From: Calidihabitans tengchongensis
GTDB lineage: Bacteria; Sysuimicrobiota; Sysuimicrobiia; Sysuimicrobiales; Kaftiobacteriaceae
Reading direction: 5' to 3'
DNA length: 64,000 nucleotides
NCBI GenBank assembly: GCA_031459615.1
Contig: JAVKIE010000003.1
Location: 62,001 to 126,000 of the forward strand
Shown here: piece by piece, positions 16,062-23,946 of the stretch
Numbering within the stretch: position 1 is the stretch's first letter
Layout: each line of letters starts with the position of its first letter
Made by a program: the position numbers and the translations under genes
The notes under the pieces: generated by a model
Database searches by the model: none
What the model was told of the DNA's origin: nothing
The model's input: only the letters and a program-made list of their open reading frames with translations

Positions 16062-16693
16062 TGTCCCGGGCGCCCCAGATCCTGGACCTGCCCCGGGTCC
16101 CCCCGCCTCCCCGCGCACCAGAACGGGGGGACCGGGGGCCGGGCGAGGACGGGCCGGCCGGCCGGCCGGCGCACCCGGCGCGGGTGGCGGTGTGGCTGGT
16201 GGTCGCGGCGGTGGTCGTCCTGTTCGCCGCCTTCACCAGCACGTACCTGGCGCGGCGGGCCGAGCCCGACTGGACGCCGGCGCCGATGCCGCGGATCCTG
16301 TGGGCCAGCACCACCGCGATCCTGGCCAGCAGCCTGATCCTCTCCGCCTCCCTGCGCGCCGGCCGCCGGGGCCGCCGGCGGACCCTGCGCCGCGGGCTGG
16401 CGGCCACCGCGGTTCTGGGCGGGGTGTTCCTGATCTGTCAGCTCCTGGGCTGGCGGGACCTTGCCCGGGCGGGAGTCTTTCTGGCCAGCAGTCCCCACAG
16501 CGCGTTTTTCTACCTGCTGACCGGAACCCACGGCCTGCACCTGGCCGGCGGGCTGGGAGCCCTCCTGTACGCGCTGGCCCGCTCGGGAGCCCCGGCGGAG
16601 CGCGTCCTGGACGTCGCCGAGCCGGCGGCCACCTACTGGCACTCCCTGGCCGGCCTGTGGGTCTATGTGTTCGTGATCCTGTTCGGCCTGTGA
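16061..16693 (+). CDS. Heme-copper oxidase subunit III, copy 1
   Basis: A 210-residue subunit III-family membrane protein with five helices after a long Pro/Arg-rich cytoplasmic tail (residues 1-40). Family hallmarks are TSTYLARR in helix 1 and LTGTHGLHLAGG followed by YWHSLAGLWVYVFVILF. Subunit III stabilises proton uptake in subunit I. The start GTG overlaps the coxA stop by one base. A second subunit III follows 22 bases downstream; the two are clearly different in sequence, so this is an old duplication rather than a recent copy. Confidence 0.85.
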   Translation: MSRAPQILDLPRVPPPPRAPERGDRGPGEDGPAGRPAHPARVAVWLVVAAVVVLFAAFTSTYLARRAEPDWTPAPMPRILWASTTAILASSLILSASLRAGRRGRRRTLRRGLAATAVLGGVFLICQLLGWRDLARAGVFLASSPHSAFFYLLTGTHGLHLAGGLGALLYALARSGAPAERVLDVAEPAATYWHSLAGLWVYVFVILFGL

Positions 16694-16715
16694 CGGACGG
16701 GCGCGGGAGGCGTTG

Positions 16716-17336
16716 ATGGCGCACGAGGCGGTGGAGCACAACCAGGTGCTGGCATCGGACTGGGGCGGCGGTCGGTCACCGTTTGGGGTGGGCTGGCCCA
16801 AGCTGATGATGTGGGTGTTCCTGGTGTCCGACACCCTGACCTTCGCCGGCCTGCTGGCCGGCTACGGCGCGCTGCGCCTGTCGCTGGGGCGCTGGCCGGC
16901 GCAGGCGGAGATCTTCGACCTGTACCTGGTCGGCGCCATGACGTTCATCCTGATCTGCAGCAGCGCCACCATGGCGGTGGCCGTGTCCGCGGCCAGGCGC
17001 GGCGACCGGGGCCGCGTCATCCCCTTTCTCCTGCTGACGGCCCTGGGCGGTCTGCTGTTCCTGACCGGGCAGGCCTACGAGTGGACCAAGTTCATCCACG
17101 AGGGCGCCCGCCTGTCCGGAAATCCGTGGGGCGTGCCGCAGTTCTCGGCCACCTTCTTCATCATCACGGGGTTCCATGGAGGACACGTCTCGGTAGGGGT
17201 CCTCTACCTGCTGGCCACCGCCCTGCGCTGGGGGTTGCGGCGCATCCAGCCCGAGAGCGTGGAGATTGCGGGGCTGTACTGGCACTTCGTGGACCTGGTG
17301 TGGGTATTCATCTTCACCCTGCTGTACCTCATCTGA
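16716..17336 (+). CDS. coxC: Heme-copper oxidase subunit III, copy 2
   Basis: A 206-residue subunit III with five helices: PKLMMWVFLVSDTLTFAGLL in helix 1, GQAYEWTKFI, ITGFHGGHVSVGV and the ending YWHFVDLVWVFIFTLLYL. It is closer to standard CoxC/CtaE than copy 1 and keeps the acidic residue of the helix 3 region (YEW). ATG at 16716 is preferred over TTG at 16713 because GGGAGG lies five to six bases upstream. Followed by the subunit IV gene after 34 bases. Confidence 0.9.
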   Translation: MAHEAVEHNQVLASDWGGGRSPFGVGWPKLMMWVFLVSDTLTFAGLLAGYGALRLSLGRWPAQAEIFDLYLVGAMTFILICSSATMAVAVSAARRGDRGRVIPFLLLTALGGLLFLTGQAYEWTKFIHEGARLSGNPWGVPQFSATFFIITGFHGGHVSVGVLYLLATALRWGLRRIQPESVEIAGLYWHFVDLVWVFIFTLLYLI

Positions 17337-17370
17337 GCGACAGATCACAGACACAGAGCGGGGAACGGCG

Positions 17371-17691
17371 ATGGAGCACAGCACCGACCGACTGGAGCGC
17401 GCAGCCCACCCCGAAGGATACCGGATTTACGGGGTGGTGTGGTTCTGGCTGCTGGTCATCACCCTGCTGGAGCTGGGGATCGTCCTGGTCCACGTCCCCC
17501 GGGCCCTGCTGATCGGCAGCCTGCTGATCCTGGCTCTGATGAAGGCCGCGCTGATCATCGCGTACTTCATGCACCTGCGCTACGAGAAGCTCAGCCTGGT
17601 CTACGCCGTGGTCACGCCCATGTTCTTCCTGGCCATCGTCCTGTTCGCCTTCATCGGCCCCGACGCCCTCAGCGTCTTCTACCGACGGTAA
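17371..17691 (+). CDS. coxD: Cytochrome c oxidase subunit IV (prokaryotic type)
   Basis: A 106-residue protein with three membrane helices and the family motif LMKAALIIAYFMHLRYE. Small accessory subunit of bacterial aa3-type oxidases (CtaF/CoxD/CyoD-like). ATG at 17371 follows GGGGAACGGCG. It is the last gene of the oxidase operon and ends in the hairpin-repeat region between two convergent genes. Confidence 0.9.
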   Translation: MEHSTDRLERAAHPEGYRIYGVVWFWLLVITLLELGIVLVHVPRALLIGSLLILALMKAALIIAYFMHLRYEKLSLVYAVVTPMFFLAIVLFAFIGPDALSVFYRR

Positions 17692-17696
17692 ATGAG

Positions 17697-17840
17697 GGAA
17701 GAAGGAAGAGGGAAGAGGGAAGAGGGAAAACAACACATCCAGGTCTGCCCCGTCTACTCAATCTGTCTGGATCTACCGGATTGAGCAGATGGGGTAGATC
17801 GAGCAGATTGAGACGATCGAATAGATTCCCTCTTCCCTCC
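17697..17840. repeat. Modular hairpin element 1, between convergent genes
   Basis: A long imperfect hairpin. The outer left arm is a purine run with repeated AAGAGGG; the outer right arm is CCCTCTTCCCTCC. Inside, the left arm (17735-17778) has roughly 9-base units GTCTGCCCC, GTCTACTCA, ATCTGTCTG, ATCTACCG, and the right arm (17779-17830) carries complementary units built on GATTGAGCA and GATCGAGCA. It lies between the convergent coxD and ACT genes and could serve as a bidirectional terminator. Two similar elements occur in this window (about 27.6 and 35.0 kb). Confidence 0.75.
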
Positions 17841-17867
17841 GCAGACGCCCGCGATCGCCGCGCGTCT

Positions 17868-17890
17868 CGGATCCCGGATCTCTGATCCCG
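17868..17890. repeat. GATC-rich short repeat, copy A
   Basis: Contains a 16-base stretch, GATCCCGGATCTCTGA (17870-17885), that recurs exactly at 25799-25814. A related GATC-rich stretch is at 62047-62070. It sits just before the end of the ACT-domain gene. Confidence 0.55.
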
Positions 17891-17907
17891 CAGGGCTCAG
17901 CGGCCCC

Positions 17908-18291
17908 TCAGCGGCCTCCCAGCGCCTTCTTGGCCTTGGCCAGGTCGCTGACCCCGAAGACGGCCCGGGTGTCGGTGGCGACGTAGAACAGCGAGATGTT
18001 CACCCCGGCGTCGGCCAGCTTGCGGGCCATCCTGCCCAGCGCCCCCGGCCGGTCGGCGATCTTGCGGACGATGACGTCCTGTTCGGACTCCACCTTGATA
18101 CCGGCGGCCTGCAGGGCCTTCCTGGCCGCCTCCACCGCCCGGTCATCCACGAGCAGGTGGATGGTCCCCTTGCCCATGGCGGTCACGGCACACCCGCCCA
18201 TGATGTTGACCTTGGCCTTGCCCAGGGCCTCGCCCAACCGCGCCAGCTCCCCGGGCTTGTCCTCGAGGGTCACCGTCAGGTCCTTCGGCAT
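17908..18291 (-). CDS. Tandem ACT-domain protein
   Basis: A 127-residue cytoplasmic protein formed of two ACT domains (about 1-65 and 66-127), each with the ligand-loop pattern DKPGELARLGEAL or DRPGALGRMARKL followed by VNI. ACT domains bind amino acids and regulate enzymes; stand-alone pairs like this are usually of unknown target. The ATG follows GGGGGGATGA at about five bases. No enzyme of amino-acid synthesis adjoins it, so no pathway can be assigned. Confidence 0.85.
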   Translation of the reverse strand: MPKDLTVTLEDKPGELARLGEALGKAKVNIMGGCAVTAMGKGTIHLLVDDRAVEAARKALQAAGIKVESEQDVIVRKIADRPGALGRMARKLADAGVNISLFYVATDTRAVFGVSDLAKAKKALGGR

Positions 18292-18774
18292 CGTTCATCC
18301 CCCCATAGAGAAGAATACGAGAAAGAGACCGTGCCGCACCCGTCCAGGGATCTCAGGGTCCGCATTCGACGCCGGCAAGGCCGCCCCCCTGTCGGAGAAC
18401 CCGCCGCGGCCTCCCGCAGACGCCTCCGGGCGTGCCGGATCTCCCCAACATCAACAAGAATTCGCGATTGTAAACTTCCTGAAAATCCCCGTCCGGTGGC
18501 CGGCTGCCGGGGCGACCGGAGCGCCGTGGGCCGAGCTCGTGCGCACGGATCCGATCACGTTGATCAGAGGAGAACAATCGTCCTCCTCGCCCGGAGCATC
18601 GGTCGCGGGAAGGGCGGCCCGTCGCCCGGGTCGAACACCCAGGATCGTCGCACGGTCCCGGCCGTGAGTCGCGCGGGGGCGCCCCTTTCCGCACCGCCGC
18701 GACCGGCCGGAGACCATCGGCGGCCTGTGACGGTATCCGCCCGTCGGCGGGCAAGGCCCGTGAGAGGAGGGTGC
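18292..18774. other. 483-base intergenic region between divergent genes
   Basis: I see no convincing gene here. It holds the leader of the ACT gene (minus strand) and of the ABC binding-protein gene (plus strand). A locally AT-rich patch at about 18450-18485 could hold promoters, including TACAAT (minus strand). A hairpin GAGGAG / CTCCTC with a ten-base loop lies at about 18567-18588. The rest is GC-rich with many short inverted repeats; no known riboswitch was recognised. Confidence 0.5.
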
Positions 18775-20316
18775 ATGGGCGTGCGTGCAGTGTCTGCGGG
18801 AGTGATCGCGGCGATCCTGCTCATGTTTTTGGGCGTCGGGACGTCTGGCCGGGCCCAGCCCCGCGTTCCGGAGGCCCTGGTGGTGGCTCAGGGCGTCGAC
18901 ATCCAGACCGGCGATCCCCACAAGACGACCCTGACCCACGCCATGAACGTCCTGGCCAATATCTACGACACCCTGGTCCGCCGGGACGCGGACCTGAACC
19001 TCCACCCCGGGCTGGCCGTGTCGTGGCGCGCCGTGGATTCCACCACCTGGGAGTTCCGACTGCGTCAGGGCGTCCGGTTTCACAACGGCGAGCCGTTCAC
19101 CGCCCAGGCGGTCAAGTTCTCCTTCGACCGGATGCTGGATCCCCGCACCCGGTGGCCGGGCGCCGGCGCGCTGCGGCTGATCAAGTCCGTCACCGTGGTG
19201 GACGACTACACCGTCCGCTTCACCACCGAGCGGCCCTGGCCGCTGCTGCCGCGCTTTCTGGGGTACTACGGCATGATCGTTCCCCCCGGCTACCTGACCC
19301 AGAACGGGGACGAGGCCCTGGCCCGCCAGCCCGTGGGCACCGGTCCCTACCGGTTCGTCCGGTGGGTGCGGGATGATCGCGTCGAGCTGGAAGCCAACCC
19401 CGCCTACTGGGGCGGCCGGCCGCGCATCGGCCGGGTCATCTTCCGCGCCATCCCCTCGGAGTCGTCGCGCCTGGCCGAACTGCTGACCGGGTCGGTCCAC
19501 CTCATCAACCTGGTGCCTCCGGAGCTGTTCCGCCCCCTGCAGCTGTCGGGGCGCGCCAAGCTGGTGCCCGGCAGGAGTTTGAGCGTCTTCTTCGTGATCT
19601 ACAACCTGGTGAACATCCCCCCGAGCAAGCCCCTGGCGGACCGACGGGTCCGGCAGGCCCTCAACTACGCCGTGGACCGCCAGGCCATCCTGGCCAGCGT
19701 CATGCGGGGGGTGGGGTCCCCGGTCGGCACTTTCTGCACAGAGGTCATGCTGGGCTGCGATACCTCGGTGGGAGGATTCTCCTACAACCCCGACCGCGCC
19801 CGGGCGCTGCTGCGGGAGGCAGGCTACGCCGACGGCGTGGACTTTTCCATCACCACCACCAGCGGCGCCTACCCGGGCGACCGCGATATCACCCTCGCCG
19901 TGGCGGACCAGCTGGCCCGGGTCGGCGTCCGCGCCCGCGTCAACGTGACCGAGTACGGCGTGCAGCTGCGGACCGTACAGGCCCGCCAGCTGGCCGAGGA
20001 CGGGTGGTTCACCCGCTTCACCGACTTCTTCGGCCTGAGCTACATCATCCCGTTCCGGGCCTTCTACTCGCGGGGGGAGTGGTCGCTGTGGCGGCCCGGC
20101 AACTCCCAGTTCGACCAGCTGGTGGAGTCCGCCGACGCGGCGACCGACGAGGCCCGGATGCGGGAGGTGTCCCGGCGGATCCAGGCCATGTACTTGGAGG
20201 AGGCTCCGGCCATCTCCCTGTTCACCGCGCCCAACGTCTACGGGATGCACCGCAGCCTGGAGTGGACGCCGCGGCCGGACCTGCTCCTGACCATGGTGGA
20301 CGCGGCCTGGAAGTGA
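18775..20316 (+). CDS. ABC transporter periplasmic peptide-binding protein (family 5)
   Basis: A 513-residue exported solute-binding protein of the DppA/OppA family. Signal peptide about 1-27; family signatures include WEFRLRQGVRFHNGEPF, VKFSFDRMLDP, PVGTGPYRFVRW and the NPAYWGG region, then VRQALNYAVDR. The substrate is probably a peptide or amide-containing compound, given the downstream amidase and gamma-glutamyltransferase-like genes. ATG at 18775 follows GAGAGGAGG. Whether it is a free or anchored protein cannot be told; no lipobox Cys is seen at the cleavage region. Confidence 0.92.
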   Translation: MGVRAVSAGVIAAILLMFLGVGTSGRAQPRVPEALVVAQGVDIQTGDPHKTTLTHAMNVLANIYDTLVRRDADLNLHPGLAVSWRAVDSTTWEFRLRQGVRFHNGEPFTAQAVKFSFDRMLDPRTRWPGAGALRLIKSVTVVDDYTVRFTTERPWPLLPRFLGYYGMIVPPGYLTQNGDEALARQPVGTGPYRFVRWVRDDRVELEANPAYWGGRPRIGRVIFRAIPSESSRLAELLTGSVHLINLVPPELFRPLQLSGRAKLVPGRSLSVFFVIYNLVNIPPSKPLADRRVRQALNYAVDRQAILASVMRGVGSPVGTFCTEVMLGCDTSVGGFSYNPDRARALLREAGYADGVDFSITTTSGAYPGDRDITLAVADQLARVGVRARVNVTEYGVQLRTVQARQLAEDGWFTRFTDFFGLSYIIPFRAFYSRGEWSLWRPGNSQFDQLVESADAATDEARMREVSRRIQAMYLEEAPAISLFTAPNVYGMHRSLEWTPRPDLLLTMVDAAWK

Positions 20317-20426
20317 CGCCGTGACGGCGGGGGTCTGTCTCTCACCGGCCGCGGGTGGCGCCCGGGGCGACCCGGCCGCTCCGGGCCCCGCGGGCGCCCA
20401 CCAGGGTCCTCTCGGGATCACAGATC

Positions 20427-21356
20427 ATGGGTGAGTTCGCCCTTCGTCGGCTGCTGCTGTCCCTCACCGCCCTGTTCGGCGTGGTGTCGATCGTCTTTGT
20501 GCTGCTGCACGCCAGCGGGGACCCCGTGACCCTGCTGGTGTCCCAGGATGCCACCCGAGACGACATGGAGCGGATCCGCCAGGCCTACGGTCTGGACCAG
20601 CCCCTGGGCGTGCAGTACGTGCGCTACCTGGCGCGGGTGGCCCGCGGAGACCTCGGGTACTCTTTCCGACAGGGCCTGCCGGTGGCCGAGTTGATCCTCG
20701 AACGCCTGCGGGCCACCTTCGAACTGGCCCTGGCCGGGCTGGTGGTGGCGGTGGGGGTGGGCGTGAGCCTGGGCCTGGTGGCCGCCGCCTGGCGGGGGTC
20801 GCTGTGGGACACCGCCGCCATGACGGTGGCCCTGCTGGGGACCAGCGTCCCCAGCTTCTGGCTGGGGCTGCTGCTGATCATCGTGTTCGGCGTGCACCTG
20901 GGCTGGCTGCCCATTTCCGGCTATGGCGGCCTGGCCCACCTGGTCATGCCCGCCGTGGTGCTGGGCGGCTTCTACGGCGCCCAGATCAGCAGGCTCACCC
21001 GGGCCAGCCTGCTGGAAGTCCTGGCCCAGGACTACATCCGCACCGCCCGGGCCAAGGGGCTGAGCGGAGGCGCCGTGCTCCTGCGGCACGGACTGCGCAA
21101 CGGCCTGCTGCCCATCCTGACGGTCCTGGGGCTGGACTTTGGCCGCATGCTGGGCGGCGCGGTGATCGTCGAATCCATCTTCGCCTGGCCCGGAATGGGC
21201 CGCCTGGCGGTACAGGCGGTCCTGGCCCGCGACTTTCCGGTGGTGCAGGGCGTGACCATCGTGGGGGCCGCCGTGTTCCTGTCGGTGAACTTCGTCATCG
21301 ACCTGCTGTATGGCTGGGTGGACCCTCGTCTACGCGCATCCGCAGCCCGGGCGTAG
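20427..21356 (+). CDS. ABC transporter permease, DppB-type
   Basis: A 309-residue inner-membrane permease with six helices. N-terminal FALRRLLLSLTALFGVVSIVF and the DPVTLL / YGLDQPLGVQYVRYL segment are typical of DppB/OppB; the cytoplasmic coupling loop is RTARAKGLSGGAVLLRHGLRN, the EAA-type motif. ATG at 20427 is the standard family start, though its ribosome site is weak. The C-terminus overlaps the following permease gene by 47 bases. Confidence 0.92.
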   Translation: MGEFALRRLLLSLTALFGVVSIVFVLLHASGDPVTLLVSQDATRDDMERIRQAYGLDQPLGVQYVRYLARVARGDLGYSFRQGLPVAELILERLRATFELALAGLVVAVGVGVSLGLVAAAWRGSLWDTAAMTVALLGTSVPSFWLGLLLIIVFGVHLGWLPISGYGGLAHLVMPAVVLGGFYGAQISRLTRASLLEVLAQDYIRTARAKGLSGGAVLLRHGLRNGLLPILTVLGLDFGRMLGGAVIVESIFAWPGMGRLAVQAVLARDFPVVQGVTIVGAAVFLSVNFVIDLLYGWVDPRLRASAARA

Positions 21357-22212
21357 GCGAACCTCCCCGGCCGGGCGGTTGCTGCGCCGGCCCTCGGGCG
21401 CGGTGGCCGTGGCGCTGCTGGGCACGGTGGTGGTGGCCGCGTTGGGCCTGTCCTGGGTTCCGCCCTACGACCCGTCGGCGCAGGACCTGAGCCTGACCCT
21501 GCATCCCCCCTCCCTGACCCCGGTCCGGGGCCAGCTGCACCTGCTGGGCACGGACAAGCTGGGCCGCGACATCCTCAGCCGCCTGCTGGTCGGCCTGCGC
21601 ATCTCGCTGCTGGTGGGGCTGGCGGTGGTGCCCCTGTCCGCCGCCGTGGGCCTGGCCGCGGGCCTGGTCACGGGGTTCCGGCGAGGGTGGCTGGACCTGG
21701 TGCTCATGCGGATCGTGGACACCCAGCTGGCTGTTCCCACCCTCCTGTTGATGATCGCGGTGGTGGCGGTCTTGGGCACCGGGCTGGCGCAAATCGTCCT
21801 GGTCCTCGCCGTGGCGGGTTGGCCCACCTACGCCCGCGTCATCCGCGCCGAAGTCCTGGCCCTCGCCGAGCGGGAGTTCGTCACCGCGGCGCGGGCGGCC
21901 GGCGCCCCCGAGCGGAGGATCCTGCTGCGCCATGTCCTGCCCAACGTCCTGCCCACGACGCTGGTCCTGGCCACTCTGCAACTCCCGGTGGTGATCATCT
22001 GGGAGGCCGCGTTGAGCTTTCTGGGACTGGGCATCCAGCCCCCGACGCCCAGCCTGGGCCAGATGCTCGGGGAGTCCCAGGAGGTGGTGTGGCAGGCGTG
22101 GTGGATGCCGACCATCCCCGGGCTGGCCATCACCCTGGTGGTCCTGGCCTTCAATCTGATCGGCGACCGGCTGCGGGACGTGCTGGACCCGCGCCTGCGC
22201 GGGCAGCTGTGA
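21310..22212 (+). CDS. ABC transporter permease, DppC-type
   Basis: A 300-residue partner permease with six helices. It shows the DppC pattern: N-terminal helix, then HLLGTDKLGRDILSRLLVG, the coupling loop FVTAARAAGAPERRILLRH, and EAALSFLGLGIQPPTPSLG near the C-terminus. The ATG at 21310 lies inside the end of the DppB gene (47-base overlap); no later in-frame start precedes the basic N-terminus, so this start is kept. No ATPase genes follow, so the complex must borrow DppD/DppF-type subunits encoded elsewhere. Confidence 0.9.
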   Translation: MAGWTLVYAHPQPGRRRTSPAGRLLRRPSGAVAVALLGTVVVAALGLSWVPPYDPSAQDLSLTLHPPSLTPVRGQLHLLGTDKLGRDILSRLLVGLRISLLVGLAVVPLSAAVGLAAGLVTGFRRGWLDLVLMRIVDTQLAVPTLLLMIAVVAVLGTGLAQIVLVLAVAGWPTYARVIRAEVLALAEREFVTAARAAGAPERRILLRHVLPNVLPTTLVLATLQLPVVIIWEAALSFLGLGIQPPTPSLGQMLGESQEVVWQAWWMPTIPGLAITLVVLAFNLIGDRLRDVLDPRLRGQL

Positions 22213-22297
22213 CCGCGCGGCGCGTCGGGTCCGGAGCAGGCCGGCGCGCACGGTCCTGCGTGCAGGTGAGTCGGCGGCCGACCGGGAACGACCGACG

Positions 22298-22504
22298 ATG
22301 ATGGACCCGCGGGAACGATCCGCAGCGGAGGCGCTCGCGGCCGCCGTCTGCCGGCAGGCGGGCGCGGCGCCGGACCGGGAGACCTGGGACCGGCTGGTCG
22401 CCCTGGTGGAGCAGGGGATGGCCGATGGCGAGGCACTGGCCGCCGCGGACGTCTCCGACACCGACCCGCCGGCGGCCGACCGGCCGCAGGACGCTCTGCC
22501 GTGA
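22298..22504 (+). CDS. Small GatC/AtzG-like partner of the amidase
   Basis: A 68-residue helical protein (two predicted helices, about residues 8-24 and 27-48, then a DTDPPAADRP tail). Length, acidic Pro-rich ending and its place directly before an amidase gene, overlapping it by four bases (GTGA), resemble AtzG (DUF4089), the GatC-like subunit that stabilises the AtzE amidase. The sequence similarity is weak by eye, so the call rests largely on context. Start ATG at 22298 (a second ATG follows directly). Confidence 0.5.
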   Translation: MMDPRERSAAEALAAAVCRQAGAAPDRETWDRLVALVEQGMADGEALAAADVSDTDPPAADRPQDALP

Positions 22505-23928
22505 CCGACTCCCTCGCCCGGATGACCCTGGCCGACCTCTCGCGGGCGATCCGCGCCCGCGACGTCTCCCCGGTGGAAGTCACCCGGGCCTGTCTGGAAC
22601 GGATCCAGCGCCTGGACCGCGTCCTCAACGCCTTCATCACCGTCACCGCCGACCGGGCGCTGGAGGACGCCCGGCGGGCGGAGGCCGAGATCCTCCGGGG
22701 GCACTGGCGCGGCCCCCTGCACGGCGTGCCTGTGGCTCTGAAGGACATCTTTGCCACGGCCGGCATCCGGACCACGTGCGGGTCCCGGATCCTGCGGGAC
22801 TGGGTGCCTGCCGCCGATGCCGCGGTGGTGCGGCGGCTGGCGGAGGCGGGCGCGGTGCTGCTGGGCAAGCTGAACATGAGCGAGTTCGCCCTCGCCGGCA
22901 TCCACCCCGACTACGGGCCGCCCCGCAACCCCTGGGACCTGAGCCGGTTCACCGGCGGGTCCAGCAGCGGGTCGGCGGCGGCCGTGGCCGCCGGCCTGTG
23001 CTTTGCCTCTCTCGGCACCGACACCGGCGGATCCATCCGGGGCCCGGCGGCCCACTGCGGGATCGTCGGGCTGAAACCGACGTACGGCGCCGTCAGCCGG
23101 GCGGGGGTCATCCCCCTGTCGTGGTCGCTGGACCATGTGGGCCCCATGGCGCGCACCGCCGAGGACGCGGCCCTCCTGCTGGAGGCCATCGCCGGCCCCG
23201 ACCCGGACGACCCCGCCACCCGGATCGCCCCGGCGCCCGGATCACCGGAGGCCACCGCGGATCGGGTCGCCCGCCTGCGGGTGGGAGTCGTGGACGCCTT
23301 CTGGGACCCGCAGGACGCCTCCCCGGACTTCCTGGACTGCGTCCGCTCGGCCGTGCGGATCCTCGAGTCCGTGGCGGCCGAGGTCCGGGACGTCCGCCTG
23401 CCCCGGACGCGGGAGGTCGTCCCCGCCTGGTGGACGCTGTGCCTGGCGGAAGCGGCGGCGTACCACCGGACCTTGCTGCGCCGCCACCTGCCCGACTACA
23501 GCGCCACCGTCCGCGAGCTGCTGCTGGGCGGCATGGCCATCCCCGCATGGCAGTACGTGCAGGCCCGGCGCGTGCAGCGGCGGATCACCCGCGAGCTGGC
23601 CGCGGTGTTCGCGCAGGTGGACGTGCTGGTGCTGCCCACCATGCTCCGGGAGGCCCCGCCGGCGGAGGAGGCGGCGGCCAGCGGCTCGTGGGAGCCCCTG
23701 CGGCGGCGCATCCAGCCCGTGGCCCCGTTCAACCTCACCGGACTGCCTGCCGTCTCGGTGCCGGCCGGACGGACGCCGGCGGGACTGCCGGTGGGAGTGC
23801 AGATCGTCGGCCCGCACCATGCCGACCGGACGGTGCTGGCCGTGGCCGCGGCCCTCCAGCCCGCGGTACCGCTGCCCCCGCCTCCCATCGACCGCGACAT
23901 CGCCCCGAACGGAGGAGACCCACCGTGA
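22501..23928 (+). CDS. Amidase-signature hydrolase
   Basis: A 475-residue amidase-signature enzyme hydrolysing an amide, or acting on carboxybiuret-like or peptide-amide substrates. The Ser-cisSer-Lys triad is visible: Lys81 (VALKDIF), Ser154 in TGGSSSGSA and nucleophile Ser178 in TDTGGSIRGP. It resembles AtzE/GatA-type amidases; without a GatB neighbour it is not the tRNA amidotransferase subunit. The GTG start overlaps the AtzG-like gene. Its stop lies in a 20-base tandem duplication that carries the next gene's ribosome site. Confidence 0.88.
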   Translation: MTDSLARMTLADLSRAIRARDVSPVEVTRACLERIQRLDRVLNAFITVTADRALEDARRAEAEILRGHWRGPLHGVPVALKDIFATAGIRTTCGSRILRDWVPAADAAVVRRLAEAGAVLLGKLNMSEFALAGIHPDYGPPRNPWDLSRFTGGSSSGSAAAVAAGLCFASLGTDTGGSIRGPAAHCGIVGLKPTYGAVSRAGVIPLSWSLDHVGPMARTAEDAALLLEAIAGPDPDDPATRIAPAPGSPEATADRVARLRVGVVDAFWDPQDASPDFLDCVRSAVRILESVAAEVRDVRLPRTREVVPAWWTLCLAEAAAYHRTLLRRHLPDYSATVRELLLGGMAIPAWQYVQARRVQRRITRELAAVFAQVDVLVLPTMLREAPPAEEAAASGSWEPLRRRIQPVAPFNLTGLPAVSVPAGRTPAGLPVGVQIVGPHHADRTVLAVAAALQPAVPLPPPPIDRDIAPNGGDPP

Positions 23929-23946
23929 ACGGAGGAGACCCACCGT
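23907..23946 (+). repeat. Exact 20-bp tandem duplication at a gene junction
   Basis: The unit GAACGGAGGAGACCCACCGT occurs twice in a row without mismatch. Copy 1 contains the amidase stop (TGA begins at its end); copy 2 provides the GGAGGAGA ribosome site and the GTG start of the next gene. With only one copy, stop and start would overlap as GTGA, the usual style here, so the duplication looks recent and derived. Confidence 0.9.

Noticed and set aside
22501..23928. GatA of the tRNA amidotransferase
   Set aside because: No gatB is adjacent, and the context is a peptide-type importer and a GGT-family gene.
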